Source: Lingula anatina (taxonomy: Eukaryota > Brachiopoda > Lingulata > Lingulida > Lingulidae). From it: a DNA stretch of 36,973 nucleotides. How positions within the stretch are numbered: the stretch's first letter is position 1; every line of letters starts with the position of its first letter. The stretch lies in assembly GCF_001039355.2 (NCBI RefSeq), contig NW_019775830.1, positions 78,808-115,780 on the forward strand, written 5' to 3'. Made by a program: the position numbers and the translations under genes. A model generated the notes under the pieces. The model ran no database searches and was not told the DNA's origin. It saw nothing but the letters and a program-made list of their open reading frames with translations. Positions 1 through 11,992 of this stretch are shown in pieces.

Positions 1-230
1 TGAAATATGTCAGAACGGGTCAAACTGTGTCTCAAACATTGTTACAGTTACTGTTTTTCCAGTATCATTTAGGTAGTGAATGGTTTTGAATTACTTGTTT
101 GAAGTTCTTGTTTTAGCAGCTGTGTGATATGACAGCAACATTATTGAGTAGCAAAATAGACTAACAGGTACTTTTAGGTCCCATTTTTTATTTCTCTCTT
201 CTTACTCTACTTCTTCTTACCAAAGGGCAG

Positions 231-733
231 GTATGGTGTTCTTCCGCAGAGGAGTGAAAGAAGTGAACAAAAAAACTGGAAAGGAGATCATGTATGATTA
301 CGAGTCCAGGATCAACTTTGCTGTGTTTCCCAGTCTTCAGGGAGGCCCCCATGAAAACAACATAGGGGGTATTGCAGTGGCTCTGAAACAGGTAAGTCTA
401 CAGGTAACCCTCCACTCCCCACCCACCAACCCATTAATTGAATAGAATTTGAAACTTCAGAATATTTTTGCAAAGTTGGTCTTAATTATTGAAGCAATCA
501 CAAGTCAAACATGAAAATTAAAGAAACCATAGTTAAATACTTTTGTTACAATTTTGCAGGCCAGATATTTTGTCACTAGCATGTCTAATTGATGTATTTG
601 TTTCCCGCAGGCTATGAGCCCTGAGTTCAAGGAGTACCAGCTTCAGGTGCTGAAGAATGCTAATGCCATGTCACATGCTCTGCTGGAGAGGGGGTACTCC
701 ATTGTGTCAGGTGTGTGTGTGTGAGAGTTTTCA

Positions 734-799
<66 letters not shown>

Positions 800-1549
800 C
801 ACGTGTTTGTGCATGCATGCCTTTGCATGCATGCCTTTGCATGCATGTACCAGCATTTATATAGTTAAGGATTTCAACTTGTTACATGCAGATTGCTACA
901 GTTAAGGATTTTAATGTATTAGATTTGTTGTACAGTTAATGATTTCAATGAAATTGGTACAGTTTAGGATTGATATACATAGATTGGTATACTGAAGGGT
1001 TTCGTTGTGCCTATTTGGTAGTTTAGGATTCCATTGTGTTACACTACATGTTATACTTAATCAATAATTAAAGCTAACACCAGATAGTACCCATCAGAAA
1101 TCACCCCAATCTGTATTTGAAATGATGTCCTATATATTGTTCTGTATCCAGGAGGAACTGACAACCACCTGTGTCTGCTGGACCTGAGACCCAAGGGGAC
1201 AGATGGCGCCAGGATAGAGAGGGTGTGTGAGCTGTGTAATATTACAGCCAATAAGAACACCTGTCCAGGGGATAAGAGTGCAATGACCCCTGGTGGCCTA
1301 AGACTGGGTTAGTAGGTCACAAAACTAGATCACAAAATATTACATGTACCTCATGACTGGGTCACAGAATTTGACTTTCTGCAATGAATTAGAATTTGCT
1401 TCTTCTGTCAAATCTTTCATGATTCCAAGGTGTTGAATTTTTGGAAAGTGTTTTGATGGTGAGAATAAAGTAATTTGGAACAAAATTTTATAAAAAACTA
1501 TATTTCAGTCCTCACAAGAAATATATATTTATTTTTTGGCTGAATAAAA

Positions 1550-1621
<72 letters not shown>

Positions 1622-2267
1622 GTGTACAGGAGCACCTGCCTTGACCTCCAGAGGCATGAAGGAAAAGGAATTTGTCCAAGTGGTGGAATTTATCGACAGA
1701 GCAACACAGATTGGATTAGAAGCACAAAGTCAGACACGTAAGACAACTGTTACTTGTTTTGTCATGTAAAATGTAAATGCCATAGATCCCAAGAATGAAT
1801 GGTTAGCCTAAATATTGCATGTATATATGTATATAGTGATTATTTATTCTCAGTGGACCGAAGACCTCTTGAATTGGTCTTCAGTTGATTTATTCTGAAA
1901 AAGGCTGGAAGTGTTCTTCAATTGCTTCCTTTTTCGGTAGTCCCACAACTAATTGAATGTCATAGAAAATTGAAGAAAAGGAATTTATAATAGGAAGTTA
2001 TTTGTAAGATAATTTGCATCCTAATTGACATCTAGGACATGGAGATGAATGTTAGATATAGCAGTCTAGAAAAATTAAAAAGTATTATTTGAAATAGAAA
2101 TATTTTGACATAAAGTTCGGTTAATTTATCCATTGCCAGGTCTTCTGAAGGACTACAAGGCATTCCTCCTGGAGGATGATGCCATTCAAGGGAAAATTAA
2201 AAGCCTCAAGAAGGAAGTGGAAGAGTTTGCTGGACAGTTCCCTATGCCAGGATTTAGTGAAAGATAG
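231..2267 (+). CDS. SHMT: Serine hydroxymethyltransferase, C-terminal part (last five exons)
   Basis: The product is the PLP enzyme that interconverts serine + tetrahydrofolate and glycine + methylene-tetrahydrofolate. Exons read as 231-391, 611-710, 1152-1307, 1630-1737 and 2140-2267 (TAG stop at 2265-2267). All have AG/GT borders and phases that join in frame. Recognised family blocks are [19 protein letters not shown], the [14 protein letters not shown] block, [12 protein letters not shown], the [13 protein letters not shown] block that carries the conserved substrate-carboxylate arginine, and a final FPMPGF end typical of SHMT. The PLP-lysine segment (TTTTHKTL in the family) lies upstream of the window, so the gene is 5'-partial. 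The ATG at 233 is an internal methionine, not a start, because the exon opens with a split Gly codon at 231. Cytosolic versus mitochondrial form cannot be decided without the N-terminus. The exon 611-710 donor sits inside a GT repeat, and the acceptor at 1628-1629 directly follows a long ATT repeat. Confidence 0.95.
711..795 (+). repeat. (GT)n-(GA)n compound microsatellite
   Basis: GT runs (711-722, about 735-754) followed by GA repeats to about 795, in the SHMT intron. The first GT of the repeat is the 5' splice site of the exon ending at 710. Readable frames across it are only repeat-encoded Arg-Glu, Ser-Leu or Val-Cys runs, not a gene. Confidence 0.95.
811..847 (+). repeat. 14-bp tandem repeat with palindromic GCATGCATGC core
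   Basis: The unit GCATGCATGCCTTT occurs twice, followed by a partial third unit (GCATGCATG). Each unit contains the self-complementary GCATGCATGC. It lies in the SHMT intron just after the GT/GA repeat. Confidence 0.9.
1549..1621 (+). repeat. (ATT)n microsatellite
   Basis: About 70 bp of uninterrupted ATT repeat. It ends only about 8 bp before the AG acceptor of the SHMT exon that begins at 1630, so the repeat occupies the place of the usual polypyrimidine tract. Confidence 0.95.
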
Positions 2268-4242
2268 ATTTGTAATTGAAGGTCATGAAGTGTTTAATTC
2301 AGGTTATGCAATACATGTATGAGTGTGATTAAAGGTATTCTATCTGGGGTTTACCTGCCAATTTGATTAAAATTTTCCTGAAAAGGAAGCATATTTTCTT
2401 CTCTAAACACTTGGATTCAATATTTTATCTAGTTCTAGAATGATAAATTAGTTGAAAATGAGTGGCTAGTCACTAACACTGCCAGGCTTTCCAGTACATT
2501 TCAGATTGAATTATCAACATCAGGTATTTTAATTTGGAGGGTTTTTTTCTTCGAGCTCTGAATTTTCAAAGATGGGTTTTTTTTTAAAATATGGGGACAG
2601 AAAATTTGACTTCCAGACATTTTATAAACACAGATTGTATACCTTTAATCTTTCAGTGCAAAAATGGCATGGCAGCTTAAATTTATTGTAAAAAACTATT
2701 AGCAGTCAGAATATTTGATCAGAGTAAAGCTGGATTTTATATCAAAATATTTCTTTATCATTGCCACATAAAATACAGCAAGCTTATACATTTTTCTCAT
2801 GTCAGTTTTTATATATCATGACAGACAGAATTGTCTAAATGTAGAGTATTAGATAATTCATTTATTCATTGCATAATGGTTTGTAAACATTAAGAGATTT
2901 CTTGTTAACACGGTATTGATAGGTGTACAGGCATGATGTAATATTTTCATCATTAAAAGCCTAATTGATAAAAGTGCAGGTGCCCTGACAGAATCCACCC
3001 CATCCCACACATTCCTGTATAATGGCAGTGACCAGTTGAGGTAAAACAAGGATTGGAGACAGCAAATGAACTCAGGGCCCCCATGTTACCAAATGCATGC
3101 TAAGAATTTAAGCAATCTATGTATGTTTCTGTAGTTTCCACACTTGTTGGAAAGGAGGAGGTGTCTTTCTTTTTTTAGATGAAGAAAGGCTTTTTGGTGA
3201 CACAAGTTTTTACAAAAAAGTTAAATACATGTATAGTTTGCCTATCCCGAGTATTAAGATTAACCCAAAGTCAACTAAATGACTCAGTAATCCAAATTGT
3301 GTCAAAAGTGGGTCAGAGACCAGGCATGCTGCCATATACAGCAGTGGTAAATTCTCCCTTGTAAAAGATGAAATAACAAAACTATGGTTTATTGAACAAA
3401 ATGTGTTCACTTAGTAATTAATACTTATTCAGGGTCTTTTTTCAAAGTGCCAATGAAATCATGTTTGGAAAATAAAAAGTAAAATTTATCATGAAAATAA
3501 TCGATGCACAAGTTAAAAAAATTTAAAGTTATTTTGTGCACTAAGCTAAGTAAGTTGTCTCATATATATGCTTGCATTTATTTAACATGTTACAGAAGAA
3601 AACATTATGTATGCAATTATATCTTTTTTTGAGGCAAGATGACTGCAGTAAGGCGTTAGAATTATTCGATGTCATCAGTTTTGGCATTTACATATCTGTC
3701 CATTTGACAGCTTTGATGCCTAGTTTCCTTTAAATTTACCACAGCAACTGTAAAAGGCAACATTTTCCAAACATTCTGTTTTGCTTTTTGCAAAGAAGGC
3801 CAGAAGGTTGGGTGAGATATTCACCCTTATGTGTTAAATTCCTGAGCTGAAGTACCCAGATAAGTGCAATATTTTGCAAAATTTAAAAAAAAATCCTTTT
3901 TACTGCTCATAAGGGGCATATATTTGCTTATCATTGCTCTTAGATTGATCTAAAAATTGAATGAAAAGTGTAGTCATTTTCAGGTGGTGTTAGGATAATG
4001 CATTTAAGTTTGCTTTTAGTAGATTGTGTAACTAGAAGTTATATTACACAGGACGTCATATTACAAGTATTAGGCCAGATATTAATGTTGAAATAAAAAG
4101 AGTGCAGTCTTCCAGAAATGTTTTTGATTTAATCTCAGTTTGATGGCCAGTTTATTCTCCTGAAAAACGAAAAACAGGTGGTTGGACAAGACACAATTTA
4201 TATTTTGTAAAACTACTTTGTGATGTACCCCTTAAAAGAAAT

Positions 4243-4248
4243 AATAAA
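4243..4248 (+). terminator. Candidate SHMT polyadenylation signal AATAAA
   Basis: AATAAA about 2 kb after the SHMT stop, 20 bp from an oppositely oriented AATAAA (4268-4273, - strand). Earlier hexamers at 3471 and 4092 are alternatives. Confidence 0.35.
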
Positions 4249-4267
4249 AGACAAATTTTTTGTCATG

Positions 4268-4273
4268 TTTTAT
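4268..4273 (-). terminator. Candidate SLC35B1 polyadenylation signal AATAAA
   Basis: TTTATT on the + strand (AATAAA on the - strand), about 1.1 kb past the SLC35B1 stop. It nearly coincides with the candidate SHMT signal on the other strand. Confidence 0.3.
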
Positions 4274-5357
4274 TCATCCTTAAATAATAATGTCAATGGA
4301 CAACTATACAAAGAGCACCAAAACTAAAATCTTCCAAATTTTTATCCCAATAATCTTAACCTATTTGGAATGTTTAGTTAAATGATTTGTATTGCCAATA
4401 GTTCTCTGTAAGGAAAAAAAGAAAGAAATGAAGTTTAACAAAGATGGACACAAGCCTATTGTAACAAATATAAAGGACTAGCCAAATAGGATCTACAAAA
4501 TCCACTTCTAAATATCTGAATTTTTCCCAGCATGCACATAAAAATATCTCTCCGAGACCTTTTCAATTGGCGTCAAATTCTGGACTCTTTTGAAAAAAGC
4601 ATATTTAATAACAAAACTTAATGGTTAATTTATCCAGCAGTTCGGAGAGCTTAGAACCATTCTCTGGGTGGGTACCACCAGCTCAGTTTGTACACCATGG
4701 TACTGAGTTCATAACGGATTATTTTTACATTTGAAGTGTAGCATCAGCAGAGAGTTACTAGGTCAACCAAACTATTGAAATATCAAAGGGTATTATCAGT
4801 TAAAAAGTAAGCTTTGAAAATCTGTTGACACAATTATTTGATCCAGTCCGCAAAGCAAGCACTGACTCTGCACCAAATGCCTGTAAAACTCTAGCCAACT
4901 CAGAGAAATTGGGTGTAATGGTTCAGTTACTGGACACCATTTCTGCTCTCAGGCAGTAGATTACCAGAACTTGATGTACCAGACATTAAGAAGGTCCCAA
5001 GTTTTTTGGCACTGGTAACTCTGAGCAACAGAGTTTAAATACACAGTTTAAAATTACCTTTCGCTTAAAGAAACTGACAGATTTGAAATAAAAAAATGAA
5101 TGCTTAAGTAATACTGAATAAAAAATGTGAATTTTGAGAAAAGAATAAATTTCAAGAAAAATGGAAAATCCTGAAATTTTAACGCTTTGGTGTACAGAGT
5201 AAAAATGAACGTGATTAGTGACCTAAAAGATAAATTACTGTCACAGCCCTCATACTGGTGCTTAAATAACAACAGAAAGACTGTGTATTAAAAAAAAAGC
5301 TTTATCTGATTTCCTTTAAAGCCCCAAGACGAAGAACAACTAAGGTACAACCTATCA

Positions 5358-6021
5358 TCAAGATTTGGCAACTTTCTTCTCTTTGCCATACTTAGAGTCC
5401 AAAAAGAGACCAATGAAAACCAAGACAGTTCCTATCCATTGCCGTCCTACCATAGGGTTACCGAAAATAAGTACGGAGCCTAGAATGGTGAAGAACTTTC
5501 GCGTTGTCGTGATAATAGAACAGGTCAGAGGTCCAAATGATGTCACCGTGATAAAGATGAAGTTCTGAAAGAAAAAAGGGTGAATTATATATTTCACACA
5601 ATTGGAATTCATGTCTTATAATTATTTAGTTCAGTACATGATGGAAATGAAGCACTCTATTTCACAGGTCTTCCCTGGATTGTCAACAGAGATCAATATA
5701 GTCTGAAGCAGATTTTTTTCAGTCTGTTTAAGTGAAAAAAATATTGTTTGTGTGTGTGTGAGAGAGATAGAGAGAGAGAGAGACGGAGAGAGACTAGTAT
5801 TATACACATTATACCTGGCCCAATGCACTGGCTACAGAAAAGGTGAACATTTTCATGAGGACAGAGGGGTGTCTCTGGGCAAAACCAATAAATGTTGTTG
5901 CCTCTCCAGTCAGAAGCCAACCTGTAAAGTATTAACATTTCAGTTTCAGTAAATTAATTGATTTTAGTTTCTCAGCGCAGAATACTGAAAGAAGGCCAAA
6001 TACGTAAAGCAAGTGATACGA

Positions 6022-6063
<42 letters not shown>

Positions 6064-6308
6064 CTAGAGGATCAGAGAGGCGATACCGCCTCCGAATATT
6101 GTACCACCAGCTGGAGCAAGCGCATTCGTATAGACCCCCACATNCAATATATTTCACACAACTGGAATTCATGTCTTATGATTATTCAGTTCAGTACATG
6201 ATGGAAATGAAGCACCCTATTTCACAGGTCTTCCCTGGATTGTCAACAGAGATCAATATAGTCTGAAGCAGATTTTTTTCAGTCTGTTTAAGTGAAAAAA
6301 ATATTGTT

Positions 6309-6363
<55 letters not shown>

Positions 6364-9300
6364 AGTATTATACATAATATACCTGGCCCAATGCACTGGC
6401 TACAGAAAAGGTGAACATTTTCATGAGGACAGAGGGATGTCTCTGGGCAAAACCAATAAATGTTGTTGCCTCTCCAGTCAACAGCCAACCTGTTAAGTAT
6501 TAAAATTTCAGTTTCAGTAAATTAATTGATTTTAGTTTCTCAGCACAGAATACTGAAAGAAGGCCAAATACGTAAAGCAAGTGATATGAATGTAATAATA
6601 ATAATAATCATAATAATAATAACTGTAAAATCCAATATAATAATATAATACAAATTTTGCCCTCACCTAGAGTGAGCCAGAGCACAGACCATATGTTGAC
6701 ATTGAACATCATGGCGTGGGATTTACAGCTGTATTCTGATCTCATTTTGTCCTGCGTTCCTCCAGTGAGGCCGTCCAAGGTCAGGGAGACCAGCTAAAGA
6801 AAAGAAAAGAAAAATATTACAAGAAGTGTGAGGTCAGTAGTAAGTGCCTTAAACATTTCAGCTCATTGGAAAATCATAAAAGAAAATCTTAATGTCCTTA
6901 CCAGTAGGATCTCTCCCATTCCTAAGCTATGTTCCTCCTGGCCGCTTTTTGGCTTCTTGTCCTTGTACATGAACAAGGCCACCCCAGTCACTATCATCAA
7001 CACAAACAGGTACTTCAACAAAGGGTATCGTTTCCTAGCAACCAGAACACCCAAAATCATCACAGGAATAGGTTTCACTGACTTGCCCAGAACCTTCAGG
7101 GTAAAAGAAAAGTTCATAAAAGTATAAATCTATGAATTTTTATTCAAAAGTAGGCATCTCTCTAGAATCTTTGCTATGAAATTTCCTAAAAATAATCCAG
7201 GAAAGAGTTTTGATGGCTTTCTTTAAAACTCAAATTAGACCCATTTCACATCTTGCAGTACACTTTCCTGTTTTGCACCATGTTGACTGTCATCGTTTTC
7301 CTTCCCTTTCACGATTCGACTTTCAACTGTTTGGACCAATCAAAATTGCTTCAGTTAACTGGTGGTGTCTAGCCCAGGAAACTCTGTTTAGACATTTCTT
7401 CAACATAACACCCAAGCTGTTACACGACGTACACGTACATGTAAGTTATTGATGATAATCTATCATAATGGCATGAAACAGAAAAGTATACCACGCGATG
7501 TGAAAGGGGCGTTGGTCTCACTATACCTGGGTGGGATATGGAATGTGTTGGAGTGAATGGTTGCTGGCCAGCATAGCGCCAAGGTAGGACAGGGAGCATA
7601 TGGCGTACAGGCTGCTGGGAGTTTTATCAAGACCCGGAGATGTCACAGATATTGCTGCAAAATATTAAGAATCATATTGAGAGGGAGAAGAGAGAAAAAA
7701 AGAGAGAGAGACTGACTTCTCAATGATTTACATAAAGTCGAACTGGCACAGACAATAAACAAATCTAAAACAAAACAAAATTTTTAATGAAATAACATTT
7801 TCACAAATTCATTTCTGTTGGACATTTATCAATCAAAAAGTGTTTTCATGATATCAAGGTAAGACACCTTCACAATGCCAAAGACTACCATGTAACTACT
7901 CAGAGAGAGTTAGGGAACATAGCCTATGTCCACTAGCTCCACAGGGACTCTTGCTGAATGCAGTCAGAATAACAAACTAACACTCCTCCACTTGTTTCCA
8001 AATACTTGTACAATCACCAGCTTCTCTGTAATCTACTCAAATCCAGGAGGCATGTTAGCCTGTTAATTTGACTGCATTCAGCGAGAGTCCCCATGGATTT
8101 ATTGTACATCTGCTATTGTGACCCAACTCACCCTGAACAACCCGTAAGACCTTATTCTTCTGTTCTATGATGTACACTCACCAATCTGTGCAAACAAAGC
8201 ATTGATAATGCACTGCATAAACACCAAAGACAGAGTAAAGGTGAACTTCTCCTGGTTTTCTCCCTCTCCATATTTCCCCTTTGTTCTGAAATATGAGAAA
8301 TCATTGGAAAACATTAGAGGCGAACTCTGAATCAGTCATATATTAAAACTTAAAATAGCTTCCATGCAGGCAATGCCTGTACTTTTTCATCATCTTCTTT
8401 TTTTGTGAAATAAGGCATGCAATGTGCACAAATCCTTTCCTAAATTGTATAACAAATAAAAAAATCAACATTTTCCTTAAACTTGAAATAATTTTCCTAT
8501 AGGTATATATCTATCATTTGACTAGTAATAATAATGCTAGTCTATATCTATTAAAATTCTTTGACAGATTATTAATAAACAGTATTAAGTGTAACACCTT
8601 TCAAAGTTCTAAATTTCTTGCTCAGTTAAATTCATCTTTTTCTTGTAAGTTTACATGGATGGTTTTAAAATGGTATTAAAAAGTATTTAAAATTGATTTT
8701 TTTTCTATATTAAGGACTAAATCTCAGTGTGTTTAAAGAAAGAAAATTCTTCCATCTTATGGTTGAAATGGAATAGTGAACACAAACTTAAACCCGGTCC
8801 CCATAATATAAAATAATTTGTGTCTGTCTACAGTTAGTTCTACTTGAAAATAACATGAAATATATAATTTAATAGAGTAAATAACAGTAATACACAACTG
8901 AAAAATGTAATGATACAGATGGTATATATGCACCTCCAGTTAAGCATCACATATGGACCACATCATATAGAAATACTATACAATTACAGGATATACAGAT
9001 AGACATTCAATTATACATCATACAGGGCCTATATACTTGACAATGCCAAATTCAATTTGCTGGTTTTGTACTATAATTTGTTTGGACAGTATATTAAGTT
9101 CACCAGATCAGATATAATTGACAGAGGATGAAATTATTATTTCCAGTCAACTGCACCCAATGTAAATATGTAATAAGATTAAATGACACAATTTTCTATT
9201 GTGGGTTTGCATTGAACAAATCATGGATTTATATATTTCACGCACATGTACTCTAATGCATCTGATGCAACCATTTTATTGCAAGCAGGAACGGGTATAT

Positions 9301-10184
9301 TTATGACAAAATTATGATTTCACAATTCTGCATCTTGAATATCATACAGAGATATATATAACACTGGTTTATATCACATAAGTCACTCATTTATAATCAC
9401 TTAAGTGTAACTGATTGTATGTACACCTGGATAATATTGTCTGAATTCGATCTTTGTGTAAGCCTAATTTTAAACTGTCTTTGAAGATCTAGTTAAGAAG
9501 ATATAGTATATAGTTTGCTCATAGTCATTTTGGAAACTTGTACTAAAATAAATATATAAACTATTCATAATGCAGCTGTAAATTAACAGAAGAGACCAAT
9601 AATTTAATTCAACATATAAATACAGTTGTATCACGGACTGTATATTTCTATTTTTCAAATTTTTCAATTTATTAGTTAAAAGTTACTATTCATGAAACTG
9701 ATTCTTATAATAATATATGTCCAACATATATGGTTAAAAAAAGTGACAAAACTGACTACTTTTATTAATGAAACTTACTGCCACACACAGTATATATTAT
9801 ATACACGGTACACCTTTTTAAAAATGAACATGATTACTCTCATGTACAGTACATCACTGCTTGTCAAAATTTCCAATTCTGTTTGTGATTATAATGTACT
9901 TAACCTACATAATGCAGATCACTCAGATTGTAACAGCTGGTAAAAAATTGCATTTCTCATTAAAAGAAACCAGCATCATGCATATTTTTGAAAAGAATCA
10001 TAAATAAAATACAGTACAACACGACTTACACTGATTCCTGAATAATTCCGTAGTAAAAGTAACACACGAAAATACCTCCAGCACAAATTGCTAACTTGAA
10101 GCGATTATTTTGCATTTTTTGAGTGTGGTCCGAATCTTGCAAGTCGCCGTCTCCCCTCTCTAGGCTCTCTGAGGCCGGTGTCAT
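5358..10184 (-). CDS. SLC35B1: SLC35B1-like ER nucleotide / nucleotide-sugar transporter
   Basis: A multi-pass transporter of the DMT/nucleotide-sugar fold. The mammalian protein (UGTREL1/AXER) sits in the ER membrane and has been reported to exchange ATP for ADP. Exons on the - strand, in transcript order: 10184-10030, 8285-8182, 7654-7527, 7093-6902, 6793-6667, 6489-6383 (or its duplicate 5921-5815) and 5564-5358. All join in frame and give about 339 aa, close to the roughly 322 aa of the human protein. Diagnostic blocks are [11 protein letters not shown] near the N-terminus, [65 protein letters not shown] and [10 protein letters not shown]. The lysine-rich end (KEKKVAKS) resembles the ER-retention tails of the family but is not an exact KKxx. 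The start at 10184 is chosen because it gives a short cytosolic leader before the first membrane segment; the Met 23 codons downstream is an alternative. Exon 6 occurs twice around an N at 6144. Confidence 0.93.
5587..6060. repeat. First copy of direct duplication carrying SLC35B1 exon 6
   Basis: Starts ATATATTTCACACA and runs through exon 6 (5815-5921) into an (AAT)n run. It matches 6147 to about 6620 with scattered substitutions and a shorter GT/GA repeat. The two exon copies differ only at synonymous positions, as I read them. An N at 6144 precedes the second copy. Confidence 0.9.
6061..6143. other. 83-bp segment unique to the first duplication copy, ending at an N
   Basis: After the (AAT)n run the first copy enters a GC-richer stretch that is absent from the second copy, where AAT repeats lead into the intron before exon 5. 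It stops at the N at 6144. It may be a fragment of another locus or a read-end artefact; I see no gene in it. Confidence 0.5.
6147..6625. repeat. Second copy of direct duplication carrying SLC35B1 exon 6
   Basis: Begins right after the N at 6144 and repeats 5587 onward at an offset of about 560 bp. It contains exon 6 at 6383-6489 with intact AG and GT borders. This copy connects naturally to exon 5 (6667-6793), whereas the first copy connects naturally to exon 7. That is the pattern expected of one locus assembled twice. Confidence 0.9.
7919..8116. mobile_element. Foldback/MITE-like element with about 72-bp terminal inverted repeats
   Basis: The left arm at 7919-7990 and the right arm at 8045-8116 are imperfect reverse complements. 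For example, GACTCTTGCTGAATGCAGTC on the left pairs with the complement of GACTGCATTCAGCGAGAGTC on the right. About 54 bp separate the arms, and there is no coding capacity. It lies in SLC35B1 intron 2. Its size and structure fit a non-autonomous DNA transposon; I did not find a clear target-site duplication. Confidence 0.65.
8286..10029 (-). other. SLC35B1 intron 1
   Basis: 1.7 kb of AT-rich intron between exon 2 and exon 1. Nothing coding or strongly structured is visible; short readable frames at about 9470-9940 are AT-rich and match no family. Confidence 0.7.
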
Positions 10185-10517
10185 GAACTTACTACAGGAA
10201 GTGTGTACCTGTAAGTGGCCAATATCAGTAAAATTAGGCTGCATGTGAGACGTTGTACAATATGATTGGCTGATACGGCCTTTACCGCTAGATGGCAGTG
10301 TTTTGTGACACAGAAGTAGGTCAAGAAATGTACACATGTCATTGTGTTAGTTGCGACAATGAATTGCGTTGGTTGTGCATCTATAAAATCCACCAATCAA
10401 CCTCGAAATTTTTACCGTCTCCGACGAACAGGAAGTTCTTGGGGAAGCGGCAGTTTTGTGAAAGTATTTGTTAGTGTAGTTTTCATTGAGATTAAGTTAG
10501 CATATCTAGTGTGCATT
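10185..10517. promoter_or_regulatory. Bidirectional promoter between SLC35B1 and CFAP410
   Basis: 333 bp separate the two divergent start codons. ATTGG at 10265-10269 is a CCAAT box facing SLC35B1, and CCAAT at 10393-10397 faces CFAP410. A TATA-like TATAAAA lies at 10382-10388. Local CpG content is higher than in the flanking introns. Transcription starts are not visible from sequence. Confidence 0.6.
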
Positions 10518-11959
10518 ATGGTCAAACTTACAGAGAGTTTAGTGTTGGGGAGATCCAGGGCGTCAGACTTGGAGAGCGTCAGGAAACTGAACTGTTGGTC
10601 GGTATATGGGGTTTTTTAAGTTGGTTTCCAAGTTAAACAATGTTTTTAACACGACAGAAATGATAATATCCTGAAAAAAGTTGAAGTTCATACACTAACA
10701 AACACAAAATCGTTTATGATTATCATACATGTCTCAGTGTTTATTCAGTAGCCACTGATATTATTAGAAAAAAATTAATTAACTCACCTTTCTGTATATT
10801 GTTGATAGTTAAATGCAGAACATGATGAAATAAGTCTTCCGATACAATAAAAATTCTCCAAGACAAGTGTGCACTTAGAAAAATTAGGATCGAGTAATAC
10901 AGTGCATGATATTACTATAACTGTGGCATCATTATATATAACCTCGATCTTTGTTTTATAAAGGGGGAGTGACCTAGATGATGTCAGCATTCTTAAACAC
11001 ATGCCTAATGTAGAAGTGGTCAGTCTCAGGTGAGGACAAATGATCTTAAAAAGAAAAAAAAAAACATTAGGTAGCAGTCTGAACCTTGAAGGTATTTCAT
11101 GTGCATTAACTGTTCATGATTACAAAAGACTATCTTAAAATTTTCACGAAGGTTCTCTTAATCACCTAAGTTTCACAAAAACATTAAAAAATATATATTT
11201 ATCAGCAATTTTCCCAAAATCACTCATGTATACATTACCAAACTCCTGGAAGAAAATAGTTTTTCATTTTAGAGCCATACAAAAAATTCACCAGTTTCCA
11301 CCTCCATTATACGAGTGATGCAACAATAAGAAACTTAATTTTGATAAGCATAATTAAATTAAGAAAGTGCTGCTCATTATCATTATTTAAAAATGTATAG
11401 AACCAGTTAAAAGTGTTAAAGAAAACTATTGTTTACATGGCTTTGTAATGTGTAATTACCAATATAATGTTTCTTTTTTTTTTCAGTGTAAACAAAATCA
11501 CCAGTTTAGCCAACTTCGCTCATTGTTCCAAGCTCCAAGAGCTGTACATCCGTAAAAATATGATCACTAACCTGGCAGACATCTGTTATCTGAAGCACCT
11601 GCCAAACCTGAGGACCCTCTGGCTCAGTGACAACCCCTGTGCAGTGGGAGATAGATACAGGCTCACTGTGCTGAAAACATTGCCTAATTTACATAAATTG
11701 GATAATATTGGTAAATGGTGGAAATTTTAGACATTTTTTTATTTTATTATTATTACTTTTTATTTTTATTTTTTGGGTGTGTGTGTGGGGGGATCATGAT
11801 CAACGGGTCAAGCATCATTTTTCATTTTGAAATACACTCATGTTATTTCAGTCATGGTAGTATAGAAGTATTGCATTGATTTGTTATATGCACATGCAAA
11901 CACCCAAACACATGAGTACACTAATAAACACATGGATGCATATACGTGTGCACACATAT

Positions 11960-11992
<33 letters not shown>

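Larger units (their letters stand above)
2268..5357. other. Convergent 3' ends of SHMT and SLC35B1; no gene seen
   Basis: About 3.1 kb of AT-rich sequence between the SHMT stop and the SLC35B1 stop. I found no exon with family similarity. AATAAA hexamers on the + strand occur at 3471-3476, 4092-4097 and 4243-4248. On the - strand an AATAAA is read from 4268-4273. The last pair would place both polyadenylation sites in the same short stretch, making the two 3' UTRs meet or overlap. Which hexamer is used cannot be told from sequence alone. Confidence 0.6.

Noticed and set aside
233-445. ATG at 233 as the SHMT start
   Set aside because: The codon before it is a split Gly completing a conserved block, and an AG acceptor lies at 229-230; this is an internal exon.
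657-905. Open frames on both strands across the GT/GA repeat
   Set aside because: Encoded by microsatellite (runs of Val-Cys, Arg-Glu, Ser-Leu) inside an SHMT intron; no family similarity.
7210-7452. 80-codon plus-strand frame within the SLC35B1 intron
   Set aside because: No recognisable domain, no splice or start support, antisense to a gene intron.
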